From positions 2,765 to 15,141 of the forward strand of contig JAAAIG010000901.1 of the NCBI GenBank assembly GCA_015852425.1: 12,377 nt of DNA. The letters run 5' to 3'. Made by a program: the position numbers and the translations under genes. Below, piece after piece: positions 1 to 7,918 of this stretch (position 1 is the first letter of the stretch; the number at the start of each line of letters is the position of its first letter). Origin of the DNA: Gryganskiella cystojenkinii. Its lineage: Eukaryota; Mortierellomycota; Mortierellomycetes; Mortierellales; Mortierellaceae. The notes under the pieces were generated by a model. It saw only the letters and a list, made by a program, of their open reading frames with translations, had not been told where the DNA came from and did not search any database.

Positions 1-110
1 AAAAGGGGGGGGGGGGGGGAAAGAGAAAAGGCACGAGTGGTCAGGATCCATTACAAAGACTCGGTGGAAAAGGCTCTATGCTTGAGGTAGATTTGTCATC
101 GTTCACTCAC
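1..110 (-). other. Intron 1 (partial) of the Met30-like gene, with C15 tract
   Basis: A strong donor (CAG then GTGAGT, minus strand) sits at 111/110 and no continuing frame follows, so the stretch to the window edge reads as intron. Near the edge the minus strand is a pyrimidine run containing 15 consecutive C (plus-strand G at 5-19), as expected shortly before an acceptor that would lie outside the window. Homopolymers of this length are prone to assembly length errors. Confidence 0.55.
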
Positions 111-350
111 CTGTTGCAGTTCCTTCAGTTGCGTCTCGTCAGCTGCTCGCTTGGATCGCAGGTCGGGTCGGTGGCGGTAACAGAGACGTTTCTCAGTCTT
201 GACAGCTCCTTCCTCAGAAGACGACTGCTCGGACCAGGACAAGGCCGGGAACGAGAATGAGAAGGGAGTCTCTTCGGTGGTCTGGACTGGGGTGAGATCC
301 TGCAGCACATCGGGGTTCAAGCAGAGAGAAGGTGCAGATGTCTGGTCCAT
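111..350 (-). CDS. MET30: First coding exon of a likely Met30/SconB-type F-box/WD40 protein (partial)
   Basis: This is an 80-codon first exon, starting at the ATG at 350 and ending in phase 0 at a GTGAGT donor after position 111. The first 50 residues are acidic and Ser/Thr-rich. The tail reads RLCYRHRPDLRSKRAADE followed by a Leu/Gln helix start. That matches my memory of the conserved block (L-C-Y/F-K/R-H-R-P-D-L ... ADE) upstream of the F-box in fungal Met30/SconB proteins. Those are substrate receptors of SCF ubiquitin ligases that control sulfur-assimilation transcription factors. The F-box and WD40 repeats, which would prove the family, lie beyond the left edge. The assignment therefore rests on one short motif. 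The upstream region (351 onward) is CT-rich on the minus strand, as a promoter here would be. Confidence 0.5.
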
Positions 351-793
351 GGTGTCGGATCAAGGAAATATCAGTCAGGCGAATGACTGAGGTTTGTGCA
401 GGTGTCGAGAAAGGAGGTGGGCGAAGCTGTGCGAAAAAATAAATAAAAAATAAAAAATAGAAACGATTGTCCTTTGCTGCAGAATTCGAGAGCGAGAGAA
501 GAGGGAGAGTGTGTGTTGAGTCGTTGAGTGTAAATGTAACGAGAGAAGCGAAGCGACAGTGATGAATAGAGAGAGAAGAAGATTCAACAATGGAAAGAGA
601 ATGGACAAGAAATGAATGGATGGAAGGAAGGAAGAGAGGGGAAGGTGCTTTTATTTAAAAACAAGGCGCACAGGCGTGAGACACCAGAAACACAGCACAG
701 GTGAAAAAAAGATCATCAATTGCGCCATTTCTCTGCCCAGCAGTCAAAATCTTTTTGTGTCATTGGTTATTGGTTCCTTTTTTTTTTTGCTGT
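351..793. other. Intergenic: promoter/5'UTR of the Met30-like gene and 3'UTR of the Arc1-like gene
   Basis: No convincing gene is seen. The minus strand is pyrimidine-rich from about 480 to 640, with GGAA microsatellite-like repeats on the plus strand near 621-635, which fits the upstream region of the gene starting at 350. The part nearest 793 is the 3' untranslated region of the Arc1-like gene and contains its probable poly(A) signal at 650-655. There is a run of ten T at 779-788. Open frames here begin with non-ATG codons or have hydrophobic/low-complexity content without features. Confidence 0.6.
650..655 (-). terminator. Poly(A) signal AATAAA for the Arc1-like gene
   Basis: A canonical AATAAA on the minus strand lies about 140 nt past the TAG stop at 794-796. 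It is the first such hexamer downstream of the stop. Confidence 0.45.
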
Positions 794-1751
794 CTATGAA
801 ATCTGTCCCTTGGAAATGCTCTTGCACCGAACCAGTCCCCGGACAGTCATGAAAGGTGATCCCTTGTAATACGCAATACCGTCCTCGACAGAGAAATGCA
901 CTTTCGATTTCTCAAACCATTTCCGTTTTGGTGTCAGAACTGGGACCGGAATCGTGTCTATTGCGAGGGGAAATGTCGACATTTTTCATAAGTATCTTTT
1001 CTTTACATGCGAACCATAACACACCATTTGACTTTTTCACTGTCTCCTCCCCCCTTTTACCTTGATCCGTGAATCCCTTTACTGTCACCTTGTCTCCTGC
1101 TTGACTGCCCTCTGTTGGCTCCAACAATCCAACCTTGGTCACTTCACCGTTCGAGTCCTGTTCCATGGCGCATAGGAGCATACCCTGGGACGTGACACCC
1201 CGCAGCTTTGAAGGCTTCATGTTACCAACGACAATGACAGCTCGTCCCTCAAGATAGTCCTTGGGTACATGGCGGACCAGCCCACTCACAATCGTCCTTG
1301 TTGACTCTTCTTCCTTGTTATCACCGACATCCACTATTGTTGAAAAAAGGAAAAATATATCTAAGTCGCGTCACTTCTACTTCAGTCTTGCTTCGTCAGT
1401 CTCCCTTGACCAACGGGTCAACCTCGAGTATTCGACTTTACCCTGCTCAATGTAAAGCGACTCAGCATCCGGATGATTCGCGACAGATCGCACAATTCCG
1501 ACTCGAAGATCCAATTTGGCGATATGATCTTCTTCTTCCTGATCCCTCTTGGGAGCGTTATCGTTGGTCGATTTTGAGGTCAAAGTCGATGAAGAGTCGG
1601 TTGGGGGTGAAGTGGGTCCCTCAGAACTAGACAGATCCTTAACCATTGAGGCCAACGATGGGATGAATGTCGTCGAAGGATCCTCTGGTGTGTTAGTGTT
1701 GTTGTCCTTAGATGCCATTTCTAATGTAGGAAGAGTCGAAGGGATAGTCAT
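794..1751 (-). CDS. ARC1: Arc1/AIMP1 (EMAP II)-type tRNA-binding aminoacyl-tRNA synthetase cofactor
   Basis: Three exons: 1751-1442, 1333-1061 and 957-794 (248 aa). Introns of 108 and 103 nt have GTAAAG..TAG and GTAAAA..TAG ends, and phases agree at both junctions. Residues 1-75 are Ser/Thr/Glu-rich and unstructured. From residue 78 comes the OB-fold tRNA-binding domain: AKLDLRVGIVRSVANHPDAE, then a junction restoring IEQVDVGD, then RTIVSGLVRHVP, VIVVGNMKPSKLRGVTSQGM and LCA. The EMAP II-like extension follows (LTPKRKW...YYKGSPF...VRC..ISKGQIS). In yeast Arc1 this module delivers tRNA to MetRS and GluRS in the cytosol; AIMP1 does a similar job in the animal multisynthetase complex. The N-terminal GST-like docking domain of Arc1 is not visible. 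Starts at 1751 or 1718 are preferred over 1817, because the neighbour's poly(A) signal at 1795-1800 would otherwise fall inside the gene. The C-terminal module of a TyrRS is the alternative, but no synthetase lies upstream. Confidence 0.88.
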
Positions 1752-1794
1752 GTTAATATTTTCGTATCTGTCTGTTTTGTTCAAGCGCAACACA

Positions 1795-1800
1795 TTTATT
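1795..1800 (-). terminator. Poly(A) signal AATAAA for the Ser-rich gene at 1930-3117
   Basis: AATAAA on the minus strand lies about 130 nt after the TAA stop at 1930-1932. It is only about 44 nt before the ATG at 1751 of the next gene, so the two transcription units are almost touching. Confidence 0.5.
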
Positions 1801-1929
1801 GCAAGAATATTGCACATAAAGATATAGATCGAAGTTCAAATATGAACAGGTTGATAAGAAAATGGATATCGATGGAGAAGGAGCAGGTATGCCGATTGTG
1901 TGGCTAACGTAGACAACGAGCTTGTTCCT

Positions 1930-3117
1930 TTATCCCGTGCTACGTTTTCGCTCCATTCCGTTGTGTCTATGGTCCCAATCGTCCGCATCCGCGTCATAAT
2001 CGTAGGTACTGCTTTCGCGAGCAGCAGCCGGGAAGCGTGCTCTGCTTGTATTACCTTCGTCTGACTGTTTCAAGTCATTACTGCTTTCCGTGGTGTGGAG
2101 AGGTCGTTCCTTGAAGAGCATTTGTTGAACAAGTGTACTCGAGCTCAAATCCAGACTACCAGGTTTGCCAGAGAGACTTGGGCTTGCCGAGGAGGAGGAG
2201 GAGGAGGAGGAGGAGGGGGTTGGAGTGGGCGGAATTGAGTCCGAGGTACGGCGCCACGATGCTTCGATCTCGGCGGGACTCTTGGAGGAGGACAATGATG
2301 GCTGGATATCTATCCGAGTAGGAAGCTCGCCGGTCGAGTTATTGCCTGATTCTTGATGAGTCGAGTTATCCAAGTCTGTTGATGAAGATGACAGTGGGGT
2401 AGTGCTGCCGCCATGACCAGAATAGCTCTCATTCACGGCCCAGGCATCATCCTTGTCTTCTGGGATGTCTGCAGTGGACGAGGACGATGCAGTATCGGAA
2501 GAAGGAGACAAAAACGAAGTTGGCGGCGTCGATGATTGAAGTAATGATGATGATGTGGGTGACTGTCCATCTGAGTCGGGATTTGAATTAGAGTCAGCAT
2601 GGGTCTGAGACGTTTGAGGGTTTTGCGGACCTTCTCGGTCTGAACCAGGGGTAGTAGTAGAAGCCTCTTGTTCTTTCGGCGGCTTCGATAGTGTTGTCGC
2701 TGAGGGTGTCGATGTAGAGGAGGATACGGCGGACAGAGTCGAGAAGCGAGCAAGGGTGTAGGCCTGGTATCGACCGTTGCCTGCAAAGTCCAAGAAGGAA
2801 GTTGAGGATCTACTCGAGGGAGTACATGAGTTCGAGGCATGGGTCGAATGACCTGCACCTGTACTCACACTCCCACCGGTCGATGAAGTAGGCTTGTAGA
2901 GCATGCTGTGAGGGTGTCCCGAGATCCAAGAATGACCCATTCGGCGCTGTTGACGGTCGAGGACCAAGAGAGGGCGACCAGAGGTCAGGAGGGCTCTTTT
3001 GCCAGTCACGATGGGTCTTCCGCAACCGATGTAGCAGTGCAAGTTTGACCGTACAGGGGTCACCAATGACTTGGAGGCACATGAACCCATGGACATGGAC
3101 ATGGATGCTGCAGACAT
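1930..3117 (-). CDS. Unrecognised Ser-rich protein with a basic, possibly mitochondrial N-terminus
   Basis: One uninterrupted frame of 395 codons from the ATG at 3117 (ACCATC upstream, then ATGTCTGCA). An in-frame upstream ATG at 3231 would run through the A-rich leader and is less likely. I do not recognise the family. Residues 1-65 are rich in Ser, Arg, Gly and hydrophobics and nearly lack acidic residues, ending with RQQRRMGHS. A second such segment, RYQAYTLARFSTLSAVSS, follows around residues 118-135. Both resemble mitochondrial import signals, but this is inference. Residues 135-350 are dominated by Ser, Thr and Pro, including a polyserine run encoded by the triplet repeat at 2189-2215. 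The last 60 residues are charged (YDYDADADDWDHRH, then MERKRSTG). No catalytic motif or membrane span is visible. Constant single-frame openness over 1.2 kb and a downstream poly(A) signal argue that it is real. Confidence 0.6.
   Translation of the reverse strand: MSAASMSMSMGSCASKSLVTPVRSNLHCYIGCGRPIVTGKRALLTSGRPLLVLDRQQRRMGHSWISGHPHSMLYKPTSSTGGSVSTGAGHSTHASNSCTPSSRSSTSFLDFAGNGRYQAYTLARFSTLSAVSSSTSTPSATTLSKPPKEQEASTTTPGSDREGPQNPQTSQTHADSNSNPDSDGQSPTSSSLLQSSTPPTSFLSPSSDTASSSSTADIPEDKDDAWAVNESYSGHGGSTTPLSSSSTDLDNSTHQESGNNSTGELPTRIDIQPSLSSSKSPAEIEASWRRTSDSIPPTPTPSSSSSSSSSASPSLSGKPGSLDLSSSTLVQQMLFKERPLHTTESSNDLKQSDEGNTSRARFPAAARESSTYDYDADADDWDHRHNGMERKRSTG
2189..2215. repeat. GAG/CTC trinucleotide microsatellite in coding sequence
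   Basis: Nine consecutive GAG units on the plus strand, read on the minus strand as TCC-type Ser codons within the Ser-rich protein. Length change in steps of three would keep the frame, so the polyserine length may vary between strains. Confidence 0.9.
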
Positions 3118-3333
3118 GATGGTGAATCGTCCTCTTTTTTTTCCGGCGGTGGAAGTAGTTGTTTGTTTAATTGATTGATTGGAAGAATGGAGAGACGAGG
3201 CCTTCCTTCCTTTTCTTTGCGCGCAAAACACACCTTTTTTTTTTTTTTTTTTGCGCCCTGTTGAGTTGAGTTTGTGGACGCAAAATGTATTTTAAGGGGC
3301 GAAAAACATTGAGTGCAAGCTGTCTGGTGTGTG
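3118..3333 (-). other. Short intergenic/5'UTR with A18 tract (minus strand)
   Basis: The leader of the gene starting at 3117 contains 18 consecutive A on the minus strand (plus-strand T 3235-3252). Farther right is the 3'UTR of the next gene, with an AATACA-type variant poly(A) hexamer near 3286-3291. Only about 216 bp separate stop and start. Confidence 0.5.
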
Positions 3334-4206
3334 CTACTTTCTAACGATCTCGTCCCATCTCGATAATCTATCAAGGGTCTCGAACCAGGGATCCCTGGTC
3401 GAACCATAGCTCGAAAGCTGATCCACGCTCATGGTTCTAGATCTTGCGCGCTTGCGTTCCAGAGCTGCCGTCCGTTTGCCACCAACTGCGGCAGCAAGAC
3501 CCGTCTGCCAGTCTTGGTTCAGTTCGTCGTCACGCAGGCCCGTCGACCGGATATAGGGGTCCAAGGACGAAACATTAGATCGATGAGAAGGTCTTGGTCG
3601 CTTTTGCTTTTCCATCGCAGCATCGAGAGCATCGTCCGTCGTGGCGGTGAAGTAATCAATGCAGTCAAAACCGATTTTGCACAAAGCGTGAGAAATCCGA
3701 CCTGGGCTCATTATCGGTAGCGTCTCGTCGTCCATGCCAACAACACCAGCGTCAAGATCATAGATCATGCTTGTCTCGATCGTTGTAGTAGTGGATGGCG
3801 CTGGCATCGACAGGGTCATGGAGTTTGCGATAGAGCTTGTCGCCCCTTTTTCTTTCGCGGAAATGGACGGGGAGGTTGGTTTCACCAACGAGTCGTTGCG
3901 GTAATTGTTGTTGCTACTGTTTTGTTGTTTTTTTGCGTTTTGACGTAGTTCCCTTTGAGATATAGCAGATCCGCTAAGAGTTCTCTCAAGTTGTCGAGAG
4001 AAACTAGACGGAACAGTGGTGGGGGTCGATGACGTGTTGCTGTCGTCAGGGAGTTTTGTAAAGATACTTGAGGTATGTGCCAGACGATCCCAGCAATGAT
4101 CTTCTTCGTTGGGATAAATGGAAAGAGCACGAGAATAAGTCGTTATCCAAGGACCTTCAAGAGGAAGGGTATTGTCGTCGAACATGTTGTTCGTCGTCGC
4201 TGCCAT
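3334..4206 (-). CDS. Unrecognised intronless protein with Trp/Asp-rich terminal blocks
   Basis: A single 290-codon frame from the ATG at 4206 (MAATTNNMFDD) to the TAG at 3334-3336. I do not recognise the family. Three segments look ordered and conserved-like. The first is residues about 16-52 (EGPWITTYSRALSIYP, then CWDRLAHTSSIFTKL). The second is residues about 155-200 (DDETLPIMSPGRISHALCKIG, FDCIDYFTATTDDALDAAM). The third is the C-terminus (STRDPWFETLDRLSRWDE). Between them lie Ser/Thr/Asn-rich linkers. A basic stretch KRTAALERKRARSRTMSVD near residue 250 could be a nuclear localisation signal or phosphorylation site (RSRTMS). There is no signal peptide or membrane segment. A 5' CT-rich stretch on the same strand resembles the promoters of its neighbours. 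Confidence 0.65.
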   Translation of the reverse strand: MAATTNNMFDDNTLPLEGPWITTYSRALSIYPNEEDHCWDRLAHTSSIFTKLPDDSNTSSTPTTVPSSFSRQLERTLSGSAISQRELRQNAKKQQNSSNNNYRNDSLVKPTSPSISAKEKGATSSIANSMTLSMPAPSTTTTIETSMIYDLDAGVVGMDDETLPIMSPGRISHALCKIGFDCIDYFTATTDDALDAAMEKQKRPRPSHRSNVSSLDPYIRSTGLRDDELNQDWQTGLAAAVGGKRTAALERKRARSRTMSVDQLSSYGSTRDPWFETLDRLSRWDEIVRK

Positions 4207-4626
4207 GATTAGGAGGAGAGGGTGGGTGGGGACTGATATAACGAACAGGTAGGGTGTGAGGTGGGCGGAGAGAGTGTAGGAAGGAAAGAGAAAAAGTGAA
4301 AAGAAAGTGTGGAGGGAGAAGCAATTGTTGGGGATGGGCTTGTACCCCCTTTTGTAGAGGAGGAAACGGGTACATTGTGGCCCGAGCGAGAGAAGAAGAA
4401 ACAGCTTTTTTGTGGGGGAAAGGGGGTCACACGGAGAGACAAAAAAAACTCACGTACACACGGAAATCATAGAGACGTTGGATCTGTCGATTCTGGTCTT
4501 CCTTTCTTTTATTATCCCGAATCCAAGGGGGTAGTGACAAAAAAAAAGGGAGCTTTAGGTGTGTTAACTTCGTCGCCATGAATATGAACGATAACTATTT
4601 TATTTTTCTTGCGCATATGCATTCAG
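4207..4626. other. Intergenic: promoter of the gene at 4206 and 3'UTR of the TMEM97-like gene
   Basis: On the minus strand 4210-4320 is strongly C/T-rich (CTTTTTCTCTTTCC-like runs), typical of a core promoter or leader here. A G-run (4409-4427) and several A-runs occur on the plus strand. The part at 4590-4626 carries the poly(A) signal of the gene ending at 4627. The 90-codon plus-strand frame at 4309-4581 is purine-biased with no recognisable domain, and I do not call it. Confidence 0.55.
4599..4604 (-). terminator. Poly(A) signal AATAAA for the TMEM97-like gene
   Basis: AATAAA on the minus strand, 22 nt after the stop codon that ends at 4627, within an A/T-rich stretch. Confidence 0.6.
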
Positions 4627-5265
4627 CTAGAGCTGCTTCTTCTGGCGAATGGTGGATGTCGCAGTGGCTTCATAGGACCGAACTCGATGGAAACATTCGT
4701 ACAGCATCCAGAGAGGGAAAAGAACCCAGGGCATGTACAGACAGGACAAGAACATCTTCTGTGAATCCGAGATCGAGAAAGGGAAAGCACTGTCCTTGCT
4801 CAAGTTCAAGGTCGTCAGACAGGGCAAAACTGTGGTAACGACGTGCGCCGAGTAAATACAGATCCAAAGAGCAGCACTCTTGCGGTTATGGTAGAGTGCC
4901 CAGGCAGCATAGATAAAGATGGGCAATTGAATGAGGCCCTCGAGATGCAAGAACGTCCTGAACCAGATCAAAGACTTGTCGGCCATGAAAGGATCCCTAT
5001 AGGTCTCGATATAGTATTCTGATGTGTTCGTGTGAGAGAAGTTGTTTCTCCGAAAGTCACGGTGTCTGCTCTGCTCGAGCTGTGAAATTGTTATGCACAT
5101 ACCTGTAAATTTGACCAAAGGTTGGATGTGGGCCTGGATAAAGGAGGGATAGAGAGGAACGATATCCATCAACATGGTGGTTGGGATATGCGATGCAAAG
5201 TACACGAACATGGTCAAATCCTTGGGCCGTGCAGAGAGAGGCACGCGGGTTTCTGAGGTCGACAT
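4627..5265 (-). CDS. TMEM97: TMEM97/sigma-2 receptor-type EXPERA membrane protein
   Basis: Two exons, 5265-5103 and 5018-4627, give 184 aa. The 84-nt intron runs from GTATGT to CATCAG. EXPERA proteins are four-helix ER membrane proteins related to emopamil-binding sterol isomerase; TMEM97 binds sterols and the NPC1 cholesterol transporter in animals. Helix 1 is MFVYFASHIPTTMLMDIVPL, with Asp34 at the place of the ligand-contacting Asp29 of human TMEM97. After splicing the loop reads VKFTEYYIETYRDPF, close to the human KWYAKEFKDPL. Helix 2 (WFRTFLHLEGLIQLPIFIY) keeps Glu81, matching human Glu73. Helices 3 (WICIYSAHVVTTVLPCL) and 4 (LYMPWVLFPLWMLYECF) follow. The tail ends KKQL, a dilysine KKxx ER-retrieval signal. 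The ATG at 5265 follows purines. Its promoter is shared head-to-head with the GRASP gene. Confidence 0.9.
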   Translation of the reverse strand: MSTSETRVPLSARPKDLTMFVYFASHIPTTMLMDIVPLYPSFIQAHIQPLVKFTGMCITISQLEQSRHRDFRRNNFSHTNTSEYYIETYRDPFMADKSLIWFRTFLHLEGLIQLPIFIYAAWALYHNRKSAALWICIYSAHVVTTVLPCLTTLNLSKDSAFPFSISDSQKMFLSCLYMPWVLFPLWMLYECFHRVRSYEATATSTIRQKKQL

Positions 5266-5575
5266 TTTTGGTTCTGATTCTTGTTCCTTTTGATGGATGG
5301 ATGGATGGATGAGATTGACGAATTGAATGAGTCCGTTGGACGTCTCCAACAAACAAAAAGTCTAAAAATCAGGCCATGTTGGTTGGTCCCCGACTCTCGT
5401 TCACAAGGTCACGTGGAGGAGTTCAATGCAACGCGAGCATTTCCCCCTCCACGTTCTCAGCAAGGCGTGGAAAAAGAAGAAAAGAAAAAAAAGAGCAGTC
5501 TTCATCACATCTTTTTTGTTCAACACAACCCATTGGAGTGCTGGAAACAAAGAAAACAAGCTCAATTACAGGACC
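5266..5575. promoter_or_regulatory. Divergent promoter region between TMEM97-like and GRASP genes
   Basis: The two start codons face away from each other, 310 bp apart, so both promoters must fit here. Visible content: five tandem GATG units at 5292-5311, an A-rich stretch around 5468-5495 (GAAAAGAAAAAAAAG-like), and CT-rich segments. No clear TATA box could be placed for either direction. Confidence 0.65.
5292..5311. repeat. (GATG)5 tetranucleotide repeat
   Basis: Five perfect GATG units in the leader of the TMEM97-like gene, 27 nt upstream of its start codon. It is likely a variable microsatellite in the divergent promoter. Confidence 0.9.
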
Positions 5576-7382
5576 ATGGGAAACACAGCCTCAGGAGAAG
5601 AAGGTCGCCACCGCCTTGGTTACCATGTGCTCAGGGTAAAAGCAGGGGAACCAAACAACCACTAGGAATCCTCGCAGGTCATGCGACACGCGAAACCATG
5701 AACTGACAATGCTGCTTGCACACTGTTCATGCAAACTGGGTCTCATTAGGTTAAAGAGGACTCGCCAGCCTACAAAGCAGGACTCAGACCCTTCTTTGAT
5801 TATATTGTCGCTGTCAACGGCGTTCGACTCAACACTGAGGGCTCCTATCTTCAGGAGCAGATGCTCGCCAACGAAGAGAAAACTGTCATGCTAGATATAT
5901 ACTCTACAAGGGAACAGGCTGGTCGAAGTAAGCTTTTATTCCACTTTGTGGTTGTACGATAGTAATGAGATACCAGAGTTTTATTAAGCCGCCATTGTCC
6001 CTCTGCCGTTCATAGGGGTCGAGATGATTCCTTCCAGAAATTGGGGCGATGGCACAGGTGGTCTGATCGGATGCAGCATTCGATTCTGCATGTTTGATGC
6101 CGTGAACGATGTCGTCTGGCACATCTTGGTATGTTGGTCTTCAAGTCTTCTCTCTGCCATTGAGTAAGGCCTTTCTCTTTGCCACAGTCTAATCCGACTC
6201 TTTCTCTTATGGTTAATTTATCATGTAGGACGTAGCTCATGGATCGCCAGCGGAGCGGGCTGGTCTCTGTGCTCATACTGACTATGTGATCGGGACTCCT
6301 TATGGAATCATGCGAGGCGAAGGCGATTTGTACGATCTTGTCGAGGATAACATTGGAGAGCCTCTTCGACTTCACGTTTACAACTCAGACACAGACCATG
6401 TTCGAGAAGTATGATCAGAATCGATGAGAAGGAACGACTTGATGGCGGCCAGTCTGTCCATGAAAGCTTAATCGGAATTTTCTTTATATTTCTCTCACTA
6501 CTTAGATCGTGATTGTACCAAACGAGGAATGGGGTGGGGAAGGACTGCTTGGATGCGATGTAGGATATGGGTAGGTACACGCTCAACAGTCTCGGGATTT
6601 GTGTGGTTTTCTGTCAACGATCCCCATACTGACTTTATGTCGTTTTTGCTGTTATTAGATATTTGCATCGGCTTCCAAGGCAAGGATCGATCATTCACCA
6701 AAGCGGAGGCTCACCCAGCAGACGTCCATCCATGCCTACTCTCCCGTCTCAAGAACTCACACAGGAGCCAACGTATGTTAGGAATACCATGCCTGCGACG
6801 TTTGCCCCTGGTGAGCAACCGTTTGATATCGTGGCACCTACTCCAAGACCACCTCAGTCCCCCTCCTGGTTGAACTCTGGCACATCGTTGGAGGGAACAC
6901 TGCGGGGAGCCTTGGCCACTGAACAGTTAGAGGATGATCAAGAATGGCCACCACTTCGGTTTGGACGAGGCGAACGACCTGATGCAGAGGATGAGGACGA
7001 ACCGGATTCAGAGGAAGAGTTTGTTCCAAGAACGCGTCCAGTGGACTCTTCAAGGAATACGGAGCAAGGTCTGGTCCAGCCACCGTCGTCTTCTCCAGCC
7101 GTTACGAAGCAGATGCAGGCGATTTCTCTTCCTGATCACGACCACGACCATAGCCACGACCACAGGCAAGGTCAAGAAGAGGAACATCACGTTCTTCCTG
7201 TTGGTGCGACCGAGTCCCAGCAACAACAGCCACTTTCACATGTGCCAACAACATCCTACAGCCCACAAATTATAAGAGTGCCGGTGGCCCAAGACCGTGT
7301 TGGTGTGAATGCTGGAGAGATTCCGTTTGGAAGTGGGAATGTGTCTAGTAGTGGTGACAACAACGAAACCATTTTCTCATAA
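5576..7382 (+). CDS. GRH1: GRASP/Grh1 Golgi reassembly stacking protein
   Basis: Six exons: 5576-5635, 5750-5927, 6016-6128, 6229-6408, 6506-6570 and 6659-7382 (439 aa). The five introns are 88-114 nt and all phases agree. GRASPs tether Golgi and ER-exit membranes through two atypical PDZ domains and take part in unconventional secretion. PDZ1 covers about residues 14-105 (LGYHVLR, SPAYKAGLRPFFDYIVAVNG, NWGDGTGGLIGCSIRFC). PDZ2 covers about 110-208 ([40 protein letters not shown]). The start MGNTASGE fits an N-myristoylation signal (Gly2, Ser6), which yeast Grh1 lacks. His17 and Cys104 match the residues (His18, Cys103) that bind zinc with golgin-45 in animal GRASPs. The C-terminal half (209-439) is a Pro/Ser/acidic tail with a His/Asp run at 358-367 and poly-Gln. 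A poly(A) signal follows 10 nt after the stop. Confidence 0.95.
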
Positions 7383-7391
7383 TGTGAACCC

Positions 7392-7397
7392 AATAAA
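7392..7397 (+). terminator. Poly(A) signal AATAAA for the GRASP gene
   Basis: Canonical AATAAA only 10 nt after the TAA stop. A second AATAAA occurs at 7650-7655 and could serve a longer 3'UTR. Confidence 0.6.
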
Positions 7398-7898
7398 GTT
7401 CGTGATCCCAACAGAGGAAAAGAGAAAAAGAAGTCGACAGCGAGGAAAGGAGAGAAGATCTGCCAGTCTTGAGGGCGCGTGAAGTGAACGAAAGTTGGGC
7501 TCTCGGGTCTGGAGAAGGAAGGATGTACAGAAGGGGGTACAAAGCGACGAATAAACACAAAAATGCATCGTGGAACAAGAACAGAAGCGGAAGAAGGAGC
7601 GAGGAGGAGGGAACCGAAGGAGAGGGCGAATCTCTTTCCCCCCCGTGTCAATAAATAGAAAACGGTTTTCCGTTGTGGAGTAAAGAACGATGAAAAAAGG
7701 CATTAAACAAAAAGCGTCAGAAAGAGACGAATGAAAGAGAGCAGGGGAAGAGACTGCGAGATGCGTGTTTGCTCTCATCTGTGTATGGACTGCTCATCAT
7801 CCCACATCACTGTCATCCTTTTGAACAATCAAACCATCAGCCATCACCTGCTGGTTGGTGCCTGACTTTTTTTAATCTCCTTTTTTCTCTCATCAATC

Positions 7899-7918
7899 TT
7901 TTTTTTTTTTTTTTTTTT
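7899..7918 (+). repeat. T20 homopolymer in the Sec2-like leader
   Basis: Twenty consecutive T inside the pyrimidine-rich upstream region; a poly(dA:dT) tract of this length normally excludes nucleosomes. Confidence 0.9.

Noticed and set aside
1752..1817. Upstream ATG at 1817 for the Arc1-like gene
   Set aside because: It would place the preceding gene's poly(A) signal inside the coding region, and the extra residues (CNILAINVLRLNK) show no family similarity.
2433..2858. A 141-codon minus-strand frame within the Ser-rich gene
   Set aside because: It is a shifted-frame shadow of the Ser/Thr/Pro-rich coding sequence, giving His/Arg/Pro-rich nonsense.
3118..3231. ATG at 3231 as start of the Ser-rich protein
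   Set aside because: It lies beside the A18 tract of the leader, and the ATG at 3117 has a better context and begins the Ser/Met-rich segment.
4309..4581. A 90-codon plus-strand frame opposite the intergenic region
   Set aside because: Purine-biased composition, no recognisable motif, no promoter or poly(A) context.
4627..5352. One continuous 241-codon minus frame for the TMEM97-like gene
   Set aside because: It includes an upstream start through the GATG repeat and an 84-nt insert flanked by GTATGT and CAG. Splicing gives the expected family loop (VKFTEYYIETYRDPF).
7256..7778. Minus-strand frames of about 130 codons between the GRASP and Sec2-like genes
   Set aside because: They are Ser/Phe/Leu-rich translations of the complement of purine-rich DNA, overlap the GRASP end, and show no domain.
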